A stretch of DNA of 64,000 nt. Source: Fibrobacterota bacterium. GTDB lineage: Bacteria; Fibrobacterota; Chitinivibrionia; Chitinivibrionales; Chitinispirillaceae. Made by a program: the position numbers and the translations under genes. Location: positions 1-64,000 of the forward strand of contig JAEZKP010000017.1 of the NCBI GenBank assembly GCA_023436145.1. Direction: 5' to 3'. Positions 54,052-63,800 of the stretch are shown here, piece by piece. Every line of letters begins with the position of its first letter. Positions within the stretch are counted from its first letter, which is position 1. The notes below the pieces were generated by a model. That model was not told the origin of the DNA. It saw only the letters and a program-made list of their open reading frames with translations, and ran no database searches.

Positions 54052-54110
54052 AAATCTTGTTAAATCTTACACGCAGCACTCTTTTTTGGGATTCAAGTAA
54101 TCTCTATTAA
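54052..54110. other. Start of a 472-bp interval between genes
   Basis: The 54052-54523 interval between the SPASM protein and the DUF4398-like lipoprotein holds a LamG pseudogene (54111-54375) and a terminator (54371-54400). This first 59-bp part shows nothing recognisable. Confidence 0.4.
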
Positions 54111-54375
54111 ACTATTTCGGCATTCGTTAATGAAAAACTATGAAAGAAGAGTTCTCAAAAGGGAGAAATTAGCAATAGTAATGTAGGTATTGGTATTGGA
54201 AGAAGAATCGTTGACCAACCATTCTATTTTTCCGGAGCAATCGATGAAGTTGCGATATCAAATACATGTCGATATGTCCTGTCTTCAGAGCATTGGCCTT
54301 GTAAGAATCAGCTATTTAATTCAAAATGACTTTTCAGTAACTTCACTCAATACAAGTGGTTACAGGCGCCGCTGA
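54111..54375 (+). pseudogene. LamG/concanavalin A-like domain remnant with stop codon and frameshift
   Basis: In one frame, TISAFVNEKL, a TGA (54141), then GEISNSNVGIGIGRR and FSGAIDEVAISNTCR (ending about 54275) reproduce the typical LamG sequence of an FxNGK strand, IGR, and GAIDEVxISN. Homology then moves to a second frame, where SIGLVRISYLIQND (about 54285-54330) matches the W-I-R-L-S-Y-x-N-Q segment that follows in such domains. The second frame ends in TGA at 54373-54375. There is no start and no ribosome binding site. It is the decayed tail of a large surface LamG protein. Confidence 0.6.
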
Positions 54376-54400
54376 GATGATTTCATCCGGCAGCTTTTTT
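54371..54400 (+). terminator. Intrinsic terminator
   Basis: GCTG-A-GATGA-TT-TCATC-CGG-CAGC (54371-54394) forms a stem with one internal loop and is followed by TTTTTT. It probably ends transcription through the LamG remnant or the SPASM gene. Confidence 0.65.
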
Positions 54401-54523
54401 CATGAAATTCATATGTGCTTTCGTTTGTTTTCCTCCTCCTATATAATTATATTGATTAATCAAGTCCCGACTTTCAGTATATTTATTCTTTTTTCCGATA
54501 CTTTCTAAAAGAATTAAATCATT

Positions 54524-55144
54524 ATGCAGTACTATAAACATATTTTCTACCGAGTTGTTGCAATTACCTGTGTTGTATGCTTTTTTTCAGGATGTGCCAA
54601 GGCACCAGATGAGGAACTGGCCAGAGCAAAAGCTGCGCTGAAAGCTGCTCTGGAAGTGGAAGCAGACAAATATATGGCTAAGAATTTTCAGAACCTTCAG
54701 AAAGCTCTGGATTCGGCAGAGGCTGAAATTGCAAAACAAAAAAGCTCTTTTTTTCTATCCCGAAAATATACCAGAGCCACTCAATTGCTCAAAAATACAA
54801 CAGCTCTTGCCATTGAGCTAAAAAAAGAGGCTCCAAGGGCAAAGGTGGAAATGGAAGAAACCGTTAGGAACAATCTTTCCTTAGCAGGCGAGCTCGTAAA
54901 GATAACTTCTAATAATATCAGAAAATCATCAGCATTTAAAAATAAGCATCTGATCACAGCATTAAAAACTGAATTAAAGACTGCAGACAGTATAGCCGGT
55001 TGTGCTTCTGCCGACTATAAAGCTGGTAATATATTGGGTGCTTCAAATAATTTAAGTCGATTTCAGGAACTTATTACTAAAATCAGTGATCAAATCGTTA
55101 CTAACTCCTCTATGGTTCAATTTGATGAGGCAGAAGTGAACTGA
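54524..55144 (+). CDS. DUF4398-like lipoprotein
   Basis: 206 aa. The type II signal peptide ends in FFSGC (Cys about residue 24). The mature protein is a long helical region with alternating Ala/Lys/Glu (EELARAKAALKAALEVEADKYMAKNFQNLQKALDSAEAEI), typical of the DUF4398 family of Gram-negative lipoproteins. The C-terminal half is also helical. The protein may form a periplasmic coiled coil at the membrane. The ribosome binding site is weak. A terminator follows, so it is a single unit. Confidence 0.68.
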   Translation: MQYYKHIFYRVVAITCVVCFFSGCAKAPDEELARAKAALKAALEVEADKYMAKNFQNLQKALDSAEAEIAKQKSSFFLSRKYTRATQLLKNTTALAIELKKEAPRAKVEMEETVRNNLSLAGELVKITSNNIRKSSAFKNKHLITALKTELKTADSIAGCASADYKAGNILGASNNLSRFQELITKISDQIVTNSSMVQFDEAEVN

Positions 55145-55213
55145 TACAACTCTCTATCATTGCTGTTCTACCGGTTATTTCAATCAAACGACTCTGATGT
55201 ACTTTGAAAATTG

Positions 55214-55236
55214 AAAGGGGAAAGCTACCCCTTTTT
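55214..55236. terminator. Terminator between convergent genes
   Basis: AAAGGGG (55214-55220) and CCCCTTT (55228-55234) enclose a 7-nt loop and are followed by TT on the plus strand. It lies between the DUF4398-like and DUF763 genes, which converge, and could act in both directions. Confidence 0.65.
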
Positions 55237-55259
55237 CCCAATGTTAACATAGTCATCAA

Positions 55260-56558
55260 CTAATCAAATAATGACAACTGTTCAGCGTCATTTCTGCAAG
55301 GCTTTACAGGATTCTTCGGATGGAGCTTAGTTCTATCATCAAAAACAGTTCTTCCATTTAAACTTTTTGAGATTTTTCTTTCGTAGCTGATCACTTTTTC
55401 AACATCTGCCCTGGGTTCGAAATTGTTTTCCACAAACCATGTGAAGTTATAAAGTCGTTTCAAAGAGTCCAGTTTTTCAGAACAACCGATTTTAGCCTTG
55501 TCTACTGCATTTTTAAGTATCTGAATACTTTCATCATAAGTTTTAAGTGGAACCGGGAAAGGATGTCCATCTTTACCTCCATGGGCAAAGCTGAATCTTG
55601 CAGGATCATCGAAGCGGCTTGCCGCCCCATAAATTACTTCTGCAACCAAGGCAAGAGACTGCATTGTACGTGGTCCAACCCCTTCCAACAGAAGTGCATC
55701 GGTAAAACTATGAAACTGTTTTTCGTATGCGGTTGCCAGAACAGCACCAAGTCTTTTTGAATTTACATCTGTTGCAACCACCTCATGTTTACGACTCATG
55801 CTCAGGTGCTTCAATTCACGCAGCTGTGTGTCGGGGTGATGTTTAAGAAAATCGACTATACCCTGACGTGCATTTTCAGATCTGCTGTCGCTAAGATTAA
55901 TGAGGGCTCCCAGATTTTCTCCGACTATGCAGGTATGAGGATCATCAACAAAACTACGCACCGAAGCGCTATGCCAATGGTATCTGCGTGCTGTTTTTGA
56001 ATGGGTGTTCATACCCTGCTGAATTACTACCCATTCTCCATTTTTTGACAGGATAAAATTATGCAGGTATATCCCGAAACCATCAATAATGCAGGTGTTG
56101 TCAACTTTAGCAGTCAGCCGTGATGCCCTGATAAGTGAAGTCGCATCCAACCCCAGCTGAGATGAGAGTGCTTGAAGTTCGGATGGCGTATTTCTGGAAT
56201 AAGCCCCCCTGCCCCCACAAATGTAAATACCAAGCTCATGTGACAATGGGTTGATTGCACGTTTAAGTGCACCCATTACCGATGTGGTTATCCCTGATGA
56301 GTGCCAGTCCATCCCCATCACACACCCCAAAGCCTGAAACCAGAATGGATCACTCAAACGACTCAGCACTGCGGATTCACCATATTCGTAAACAATCGCA
56401 GTGATTATCGAACGCCCCAGACGGCTCATCCGCTCACTCAGCCATAGGGGGACATGACCATAATGCAAAGGAAGATCTGCTGTACCGGAACGTTTCATGG
56501 TAGTGAAAATAATTGTTGGTTTCTTTTTTTGTGTGATCCGTGTTTTTCTCTGGATCAT
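55260..56558 (-). CDS. DUF763 domain protein
   Basis: 432 aa. The family motifs are clear: RSGTADLPLHYGHVPLWLSERM, LSRLSDPFWFQALGCVMGMDWHSSGITTSVMGALKR, GGRGAYSRNTPSEL, ASRLTAKVDNTCI and QQGMNTHSKTARRYHWHS. The C-terminal part (LLLEGVGPRTMQSLALVAEVIYG) looks like a helix-hairpin-helix DNA-binding element. DUF763 proteins occur in archaea and some bacteria and have no established function; nucleic acid processing is suggested only by this element. A start at 56498, at the family-typical MKRSGTADLP, is an alternative to 56558, where an AGG lies 8 nt before the ATG. Confidence 0.85.
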   Translation of the reverse strand: MIQRKTRITQKKKPTIIFTTMKRSGTADLPLHYGHVPLWLSERMSRLGRSIITAIVYEYGESAVLSRLSDPFWFQALGCVMGMDWHSSGITTSVMGALKRAINPLSHELGIYICGGRGAYSRNTPSELQALSSQLGLDATSLIRASRLTAKVDNTCIIDGFGIYLHNFILSKNGEWVVIQQGMNTHSKTARRYHWHSASVRSFVDDPHTCIVGENLGALINLSDSRSENARQGIVDFLKHHPDTQLRELKHLSMSRKHEVVATDVNSKRLGAVLATAYEKQFHSFTDALLLEGVGPRTMQSLALVAEVIYGAASRFDDPARFSFAHGGKDGHPFPVPLKTYDESIQILKNAVDKAKIGCSEKLDSLKRLYNFTWFVENNFEPRADVEKVISYERKISKSLNGRTVFDDRTKLHPKNPVKPCRNDAEQLSLFD

Positions 56559-57023
56559 CTCCTAAACCTGAGGCAAATTGGTATTCATATCCTCCCTTTT
56601 ACAAAGCAACATCTTATGATATGCTCAAATTCTACAAGTTCTCACAGAAAATTACAGATCTGTATACCCTAGGGCATTGATAAGCAATGAATAACACATC
56701 CGATAACAGCAAAAAACGAATTGAGATATATTTGCTGTACAATGCTTAAGGGATTAAACATTTCCTGAATCACTTTTTTTTTCTGCAAAAGTTCTATAGT
56801 GCGTTTTTTTCTGTAATTATGTTATAAATTCCACAGAAATCTTGATTATAATAATCAAGTAAACGAAATCATTACATAAGAAGAAGTAAAGAAGTACATA
56901 TCTTTGGGTATTGAATCTCATTATTGCAACACAGAAGCAATGTTGGGTTTGATTACCCCCTAAACATCTCTTCTGGTAGACAATACCTCTATCTGTTTAG
57001 GGCAAATTATGGAGGAATAAATC
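56559..57023. other. 465-bp divergent intergenic region
   Basis: AT-rich spacer with the promoters of the DUF763 and Rnk-like genes. It contains one 19-bp perfect palindrome (56841-56859). No open frame, RNA gene or terminator was found. Confidence 0.45.
56841..56859. promoter_or_regulatory. 19-bp palindrome, candidate operator
   Basis: CTTGATTATAATAATCAAG is a perfect 9-bp inverted repeat with a 1-nt centre. It includes TTGAT/ATCAA half-sites like those of the CRP/FNR family, but with a spacing of 7 instead of 4. It lies 165 bp before the Rnk-like gene and 280 bp before DUF763. Confidence 0.45.
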
Positions 57024-57443
57024 ATGCTTGCTGATCAATTCATCTATGTTACAGAAAATGACATGCGAAAGCTAAGGGCACTGGTAAAATCATCCCGTGA
57101 ATCTTCGGGAACAACTGATAAGTATTTGCAAATACTGGAAAATGAACTGAATAAGGCAAAAGTGGTAAAATCTGAAGAGATTCCTTCTGATGTAATCACC
57201 ATGCACTCCGAAATTCATCTTTTGGATTTGGAAACAAACGAAGAAACAACCTATCGTATCGTTTATCCTGACCAGGCTGATGCAGATAAGGGGTATGTTT
57301 CAATACTTGCTCCTATAGGTACAGCTCTTCTTGGGTATAGAGTAGGCGACATTATCGAATGGAAAGTACCTGCAGGAATTGCAAAATGGAAGGTAATTAA
57401 AATTATATATCAGCCAGAATCCGCTGGTGACTATCAGCTATAA
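57024..57443 (+). CDS. rnk: Rnk-like/GreA-GreB family RNA polymerase-interacting protein
   Basis: 139 aa. A short N-terminal helical segment precedes a GreA/GreB C-terminal (FKBP-like) domain: VITMHSEIHLLDLETNEETTYRIVYPDQADADKGYVSILAPIGTALLGYRVGDIIEWKVPAG. Rnk has a GreA-like secondary-channel domain but a shortened coiled coil and influences nucleoside diphosphate kinase levels in E. coli. GGAGGA precedes the ATG. It converges on the sensor kinase gene with a 6-bp gap. Confidence 0.82.
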   Translation: MLADQFIYVTENDMRKLRALVKSSRESSGTTDKYLQILENELNKAKVVKSEEIPSDVITMHSEIHLLDLETNEETTYRIVYPDQADADKGYVSILAPIGTALLGYRVGDIIEWKVPAGIAKWKVIKIIYQPESAGDYQL

Positions 57444-57449
57444 ACCGGA

Positions 57450-58547
57450 TCAGCTGCTTGCCCCATCCGGATGCGACAGGTGAAGTGTAGTGCGTTCCTC
57501 ATTTAGTGTAAAGAAAAATGTGGTTCCTTTACCTACATCACTCTCCACCCATATTCTGCCACCATGTTTGTCTATTATCCGTTTTACGGTTGCCAATCCG
57601 GTACCAGTGCCTTCAAATTCCTTTGCAGAAGGAAGTCTGGAGAAGAGCTGAAACAAACGTTTCTTGTAAGTCATATCGAAGCCAGCGCCGTTATCTTTGA
57701 CATAGAAAACCATTTCTCCACCCAACTCTTTATTTCCGAACTCAATCGCCGGGTCCTGCGTCTTTCCGGTGAATTTCCAGGCATTTCCAAGCAGGTTCTG
57801 TAAAACGATACGTAAAAGAGTTGGATCACAATTGGCGCTGATTTTTTCTTTAATACTGATTTTAATAACCCGGTCAGGAGCAGTTGATTTCAGCTCTCCT
57901 ATTATCGATCGGGCAATCGCTGTTAAATCTACTTCAGCATCTCTCTGCAACGTTGTTCCTGCAAGTCTGGATAAGGCCAGAATCGAATTTATCATTCTGT
58001 TCATGGTATCAACTCCAGATACCGCCATTTGTAGAAGTTCCCTTGCATCCTGTTTCAGCTCAGATCCATAATCTTCCAGTACAAAATTGACAAAACCACC
58101 GATTGCATGCAACGGGCCCTTCAAATCATGTGAGACTACATGAGCAAACGATTCGAGCTCTTTATTGGATTGCACCAATTGCACATTTAGGTCACGTGCC
58201 ACCTGCTCGCTCTTTTCCCGTATACGTTGGAGAGTTAAATATTTTTTGGCCAGAAGAGCAGTAGAAATTACTACTATTATAGACAATATTCGATTAAGAA
58301 TTACCACCCAGAATGTTATTAAACGAGGTGAGATAAAATAGCCGGTAATGATCAGCAAAATGCTGCTTATGGTTAAATATGTCAATATTTTTACTGACCC
58401 GGTAAAAATCGTCAGAAAAACAGGTATGACATACAGCATACCAATAGCAACTCCTAAGGGAGCGAAAGCGTCCAGAATTAAAATAAAAACCGATATAAGA
58501 ATCGAAAAAATAACAAGCTTAGTTTCTCTTTTTAATAGATTGATCAT
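57450..58547 (-). CDS. Membrane-bound sensor histidine kinase
   Basis: 365 aa. Four hydrophobic segments in the N-terminal ~110 residues (a compact integral-membrane sensor without a large external loop) precede a coiled coil (EKSEQVARDLNVQLVQSNKELESF). The HisKA box FAHVVSHDLKGPL follows, then the HATPase with NLLGNAWKFTG, DNGAGFDM and GTGTGLATVKRII. It should autophosphorylate and pass phosphate to an unlinked regulator. It follows the FAD/Rieske gene by 69 bp on the same strand, so its signal may relate to redox state, but that is inference. Confidence 0.9.
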   Translation of the reverse strand: MINLLKRETKLVIFSILISVFILILDAFAPLGVAIGMLYVIPVFLTIFTGSVKILTYLTISSILLIITGYFISPRLITFWVVILNRILSIIVVISTALLAKKYLTLQRIREKSEQVARDLNVQLVQSNKELESFAHVVSHDLKGPLHAIGGFVNFVLEDYGSELKQDARELLQMAVSGVDTMNRMINSILALSRLAGTTLQRDAEVDLTAIARSIIGELKSTAPDRVIKISIKEKISANCDPTLLRIVLQNLLGNAWKFTGKTQDPAIEFGNKELGGEMVFYVKDNGAGFDMTYKKRLFQLFSRLPSAKEFEGTGTGLATVKRIIDKHGGRIWVESDVGKGTTFFFTLNEERTTLHLSHPDGASS

Positions 58548-58616
58548 TAAAGTGTGTGAGATTCAAAAGATATGCCGAATATGCCCGATTAGAGTTTATT
58601 TTTCAGGTAATACTAT

Positions 58617-59921
58617 TTATAACTTCTTGACAGCAGGCCCCCAGAGGACTTGTCCCGCCATATCAAAGCGAGATCCATGACAGGGGCAATCAAGAGTATC
58701 ATCTTCACTGTTTTGGGCTAATGTGCAGCCCATATGGGTACACCGTTTCCCGAACTTCACCAGTTGCTCGACAGCACTCTTAGTCTTTTCGCTTACCGCT
58801 TTTGGTACTTCGCTTGTTCTGCCCGGAGAAAAAAGTGATGCCCATCGGTTTTGCTGACCACAAATCTGATCGGTAATAAGTCTGGCTGCAACCATTGCAT
58901 GGGTAATGCCCCAGGCCTTCATACCCGTGGCGGCAAAGCTACGCCTGGAATCCAGGTGGTAAAGCCCTATATATGGAACTTGATCACTTGTGTCATGATC
59001 ATGAGCAGACCAACGGGCTACTTGCTCTTTTACTTTGAACTTCGACCGCACTCTCTTATCCAACTCCTGATATGCTCCTTCAGCATGTCCCATCTGCTTA
59101 TCAACACCAACTGCAATGAGGAAATTTTCGTGATAGCGAAAAGAGATATCTTTAACCCCGATATACATTCCTTCAAACTCCCTTTTCTCATAAGTATAAG
59201 CAGCACCAAAATGCTGAACCGGGGTCAACCTGGCTGCATAATAGATATAATCAAGTATCGGAAAAAGTGTAGCATAAACCACGTAGTCTGAGTGAAACTT
59301 TTCACCATCTTCAGTGCTGACTGTACAAAACCCCTTCTCGTCTGCTGCAACCACCCGCTTATGCTCAGCGATTCCTCCTCCTTTTGAGACAATTCTTTTT
59401 GCCAAAGTCTGCATGAATTCCACAGAATGGAACTGTGCCTGGTTGCGGAAACACAATGCTCTATTAGTGCTGAAAGATACGCTTTCCAGAGATGAAGGCA
59501 ATCCCAACTTCAGAGCTGCTTCGTTCTCAAGCTCAAGTATTTCAGGGTTTTCATCGGAATACACGTATGCCGGAAGAACCTGAATATGACAATTGATATG
59601 TTCGTTTTCAATCAGATCGATATATGCCTGAACAGCCCATTGATTCGCTTCTGCGTAAATATGTCCTTTCTCCTGTCCGTGATCCTGCAGAAACTGATGA
59701 TAGAAAATCCGGTGCTGACTTGTGATCTTTCCGGTTGTGCATCCGGATGTTCCAGTCCCCACTTCTCTAGCTTCCAGAATGATTACTTTAAACCCTGACT
59801 GGATCAGATGCCAGGCAATAAGAAGTCCTGTAAGACCAGCTCCAATGACTATGACATCCGCTTTCTTTCTTTCGGTCCGGTGCCCCGGGCTCCTGTACTC
59901 TTTAAGCCAGACTGAAAGCAT
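58617..59921 (-). CDS. FAD-dependent oxidoreductase fused to a C-terminal Rieske domain
   Basis: 434 aa. A DAO-type FAD domain opens with the dinucleotide-binding DVIVIGAGLTGLLIAWHLIQSGFKVIILE. The mid-region has LTPVQHFGAAYTYEKR and the C-terminal FAD motif RRSFAATGMKAWGITHAM. A Rieske [2Fe-2S] segment follows (CTHMGC at about 397-402, CPCHGSRFD at about 417-425). The Rieske end is short, stopping at GPAVKKL, so the usual final strands are reduced. Homologues are thought to oxidise small molecules with electron transfer through the cluster; the substrate is unknown. AAGGAG precedes the ATG. Confidence 0.85.
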   Translation of the reverse strand: MLSVWLKEYRSPGHRTERKKADVIVIGAGLTGLLIAWHLIQSGFKVIILEAREVGTGTSGCTTGKITSQHRIFYHQFLQDHGQEKGHIYAEANQWAVQAYIDLIENEHINCHIQVLPAYVYSDENPEILELENEAALKLGLPSSLESVSFSTNRALCFRNQAQFHSVEFMQTLAKRIVSKGGGIAEHKRVVAADEKGFCTVSTEDGEKFHSDYVVYATLFPILDYIYYAARLTPVQHFGAAYTYEKREFEGMYIGVKDISFRYHENFLIAVGVDKQMGHAEGAYQELDKRVRSKFKVKEQVARWSAHDHDTSDQVPYIGLYHLDSRRSFAATGMKAWGITHAMVAARLITDQICGQQNRWASLFSPGRTSEVPKAVSEKTKSAVEQLVKFGKRCTHMGCTLAQNSEDDTLDCPCHGSRFDMAGQVLWGPAVKKL

Positions 59922-60596
59922 GATCTTTTCTCCTTTTTTGGGTTTGCCCGATAGTTGAGTATCCAGGTGGAGACAAATCGATCAGAAAGCTATAGCACCG
60001 ATATTGCAAACCAGAATAGTATTTTTTCAGTCTGCAAGTAGTATGCCTGTTCAGATCTCATTCTGAGAGGAGAAAATGTGACTTTGAAGCATTTCCGCTT
60101 TCTAAAAGAGGTAAATCGGATTTTAATAATTCTGTTTCAGTTATCTCAACTGCAAAAAAACAAAACCATTTCTTAAATGAGACAATTTTTTTCCTAACAA
60201 GCCGGTCCATTCACAATGTCCAATTTACCAAAGATTTTCATGTCAAATGTATCTGAAGATAAAAACTGTTTTTCCGGTAATAAGTTCATTACGCATACTT
60301 TGCTTTATCAGTAGTACGTCCTCGAAACCCGTTATTTCTTATTGATCAGCAAAAAAAACGGTTCACAATCACCTCAAGATTCATTGATTATTAATCCGAA
60401 GTTAAATTAAATTCATGAATTAATTTATTTGTTTACAACTTGTTACACATAATTTATTTTCAGTATTAATGACAATTAAAATTGCTTTATCTATTCAAAA
60501 CATTGCATTACCCATTAATCTATTGTTTTACCTGCAAGACCATTTTATGTTTTGTTAGGGGATAGATTTATAATCCTGAAATACTCGAAAGTAATG

Positions 60597-60614
60597 CATA
60601 TTTTGTAAAATATG
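60597..60614. promoter_or_regulatory. 18-bp palindrome
   Basis: CATATTTTGTAAAATATG is an 8-bp perfect inverted repeat with a 2-nt centre, 249 bp upstream of the protease ATG. Candidate operator. Confidence 0.4.
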
Positions 60615-60715
60615 TGTTATTTCAAAGTTTTTTTGGGATATGGACAGCCTACATTTGAACCGATTAAAAAGGCTTATTTCTTCGGTTCTTGCAGTTATTT
60701 AAACTTTATTAATTA

Positions 60716-60745
60716 TTGATATTTGTATAATTTTGCAAATATCAA
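60716..60745. promoter_or_regulatory. 10-bp inverted repeat with 10-bp spacer
   Basis: TTGATATTTG (60716-60725) and CAAATATCAA (60736-60745) are perfect inverted repeats separated by TATAATTTTG. The outer TTGAT/ATCAA resemble FNR/CRP half-sites, but the spacing is much larger. The spacer contains TATAAT, so it may be a promoter with flanking operator halves. Confidence 0.45.
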
Positions 60746-60862
60746 AATATGAGGTAATTGGGATCCCATTATATATATGTAAGACGATTGCATGTTGGAT
60801 GTTTTCTATTCAGCGTGATAATCTCATTATGTACAAATCACACTATCTAAGGAGCTTTTTCA

Positions 60863-63800
60863 ATGAACAGAAAATGGATGACCTCCATGGCATTGTTATT
60901 AGGTCTGTCGATTAATATCGCAGCTGACAATGCTATCGTGATACCGACTCACGCAGGCAAAAAAAGCATGGGAAAATGGAACAGTGAGAGACAGGCAAAA
61001 AGAAGTATTGAAAAATCACAATACAAAAGATACTATGCAGCTTTTTCAACACCTCTCACAGAGGATTTGATTTCAGGCTTGAAGAATAATAGTGCAAAAG
61101 TTGTTGGAAATGCCGGTAAAATCGGCTCTGCCTATGTTTACGTTATAAAAATCACATCCGATAACGATTCAGCACTGTCCTTTTTGAAAAATCAGGCTAC
61201 ATTCTGGAATGTCTTGCCAGTGACATTAGAGGATGTTATAGAAAAAAACACCTTGAAAAAAATCGAAGAAAAAAAAGATTCTGGTGAGCTTCTTGACTTG
61301 CTGGTATATGTGGATGATATATCTGATCAAGGTACATTGAATCAATTAAAAGTAATTGCTGAAAAAACAGAGGTATTTCCTGAAGCAGACAATTGCTATC
61401 GTATTTCCATTGCTCCAAGAAATGTATCACGATTTGAAAAAATCGATGGTATCAAGGAAATAGTCGAATATCAGGAAAAACAAACCACGATGAACTATGC
61501 CCGCAAAGCAACTAATGTTGATTCGTTACAGTCGCCCTATTTTACAAAAGCTTTCCCTCCTTCAGCGAATTGGTTGTTAAATACACCACATACAGGTGAT
61601 TCAGTATGGATTTGTATTAATGAAAGTGGCTCAAACAGGCACCAGGATTTCTATGAGATCAATATGTATGGAGATACCATTCTCAGAACAACCGATACTT
61701 CTTATTGGGGTTTATCCGATCATGGAACCCATGTTGCAGGTATCGCAGCAGGAAATGGCTGGCTAAGTCATCTTGCTTTTTTAAAAGGTGACACTCTCGA
61801 GTATAGAGGTATCGCTCCTAAGGCATTGATCATACCGTATGGTGAGCGTGGTGATGTTAATAATCATTCGTTTACTGAAGGTGGAAGTAATGGTTATTAC
61901 AACTGGTCCTCATCAGGCAATGATGCAAGGCTTTCTAACCACTCAACTGCAGGAAATACATATAATAATGTCGGTGTATTTGCTACAGCCAATAATGGCA
62001 TTAATGCACAATATGGTGTGCAAAAGGGTTATTATTCATTACTCGTTAATAATAAAAATGGCATCAAAGTCGGTGGATCCGAGAAAAGAGGTCAAATTAT
62101 TGCATATTTTAGCAGTATAGGTCCTACACGGGATGGAAGAATAGGACCAGATGTAATTGCTCCAGCTAGCGGTACCAGTCAACTTTATTACCAAATTGAA
62201 ATGGATTCAGTTGCTATTTTAAATAACGGACCTAAAGTGGTTTGGAACTTTTCTGCAGGGGATCCGACCTTTGGCAGTACTTCTGATATTTACAAAGTTG
62301 AAAATGTTAGCCAAAATGGAACTATCAGTTTCAACAGTTATCCTGGCGGATATTTCTGGAGTGATAATATTTACCCGGCACAAATTGTAACCTGTAGTCC
62401 AAATGATACTCTTGTTTTACGAATCAGAGCAATGGAAACGGTTACTGGTACTACAGAAAATATGTATGTGGCATTATTATTAAAAAGGCCATCTGACTCA
62501 TATCACTATGATGGTGTTCGTGTCGGATTTCAAATTCCAGCCGATGGCAACTGGCATGATGTATGTATTCCTTTAAACGACTCAGTGCTTACTGAGCAAT
62601 CAAATATTACCTGGGGCCAGGAGGCTGCAGACACTATTCAACGAATACGTTTTGATTGGGGAGTTCAGCATCTCGGGGTCAGATCATCTGTGGTTAAAGA
62701 TGGTAAATCAATCTATGATTCATGGACTGGCACCTCCATGGCCTGCCCACATGTGACTGGAATAGTGGCACTAATGTTACAAAAATACCGTGATTCTGTT
62801 CTGGTAAAAAGAAATGCGGATTTAGGAGTCAATCTCTACAACACTCATGATACTCCATTCTGGAATTCAACAGCCAGGGCAATTCTAGTTCATACCGCAA
62901 CCGACATTGTTGATACAATCGGAAACAGTATCAGTCCATGGGCCAATCCTGATTTTGTAGCCAATGGTATCTACACAGGTCACATCTCCACTGTTGGTCC
63001 TGACTGGGCTACCGGATTTGGCCTGGTTAATGCATTGAAAGCTGTGTCATACGTTGATACTACTCGGTTCATAGAGGATGTGATCGATCAGGGTGCTACA
63101 AAAATTAAACAGATTCATGTTACTGAAGCCACACCCTTCAGAGTTACTCTATGTTGGGATGATCTTCCTAATACCTTTACATCTGAAGATGATGCTTACC
63201 GCTGCAAACTGGTCAATGATTTAGATCTGTATCTTCAACACAGAGGTTCAGGCAGAATCGTTTACCCATGGACTCTGGATCATAGCGGTATGACAAGAAC
63301 AGATTCATTACCCAATGATGGCATTGATTCAGCTATTACTCCATCACTGATCCTGTCCAAAAAAGCTTACAGAGGAATAGATACAATCAACAATCTGGAA
63401 GTTGTGGATGTAGAAAGTCCGGATACAGGTATCTGGGATGTATATGTGAAAGCCAGATCGATTACCGGAGATCAATCCGAAGAATCAGGAATAAACCAGG
63501 ATTTTTCTTTAGTAAGCGATATTCCCTTTGTTGTCTCTTCCTCACCTGCTCCAGATTCGGTCAGTTTAGTCATGAGTTTTGAACGTCCATCTCTCTGGAG
63601 CTTTACATCTGGGACTGGTTCTAAATCATATAGCCTGATAAAAACCCATGGTAAATATGCCATGCAAATACAAGGTAATGGATATCAGGAAATTAAAAGT
63701 ATTAACCTGCAAACAACTAAACTTAACGAAAAAGATTACATCAAATTCGATTTGTTTGTTGGTTCAAACCAACCTAATCCTTACTGGTATGGCCTGGTTC

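Larger units (their letters stand above)
59922..60862. other. 941-bp AT-rich region upstream of the S8 protease
   Basis: The longest gene-free stretch of the window. It separates the divergent FAD/Rieske and protease genes. It is rich in A and T, with poly-A and poly-T runs, and holds two dyads (60597-60614 and 60716-60745). No RNA gene, riboswitch or open frame with a ribosome binding site was recognised; the 60-codon frame at 60733 has none and overlaps the protease start. Confidence 0.5.

Noticed and set aside
57443..57472. CCGGAT/ATCCGG hairpin between rnk and the kinase gene
   Set aside because: It is a 6-bp stem with a 14-nt loop and no T tract, partly inside the kinase coding end. It is too weak to call a terminator.
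60733..60915. 60-codon frame before the S8 protease
   Set aside because: It overlaps the protease start in another frame, lacks a ribosome binding site and has no family similarity. The protease signal peptide and ribosome binding site explain this region.
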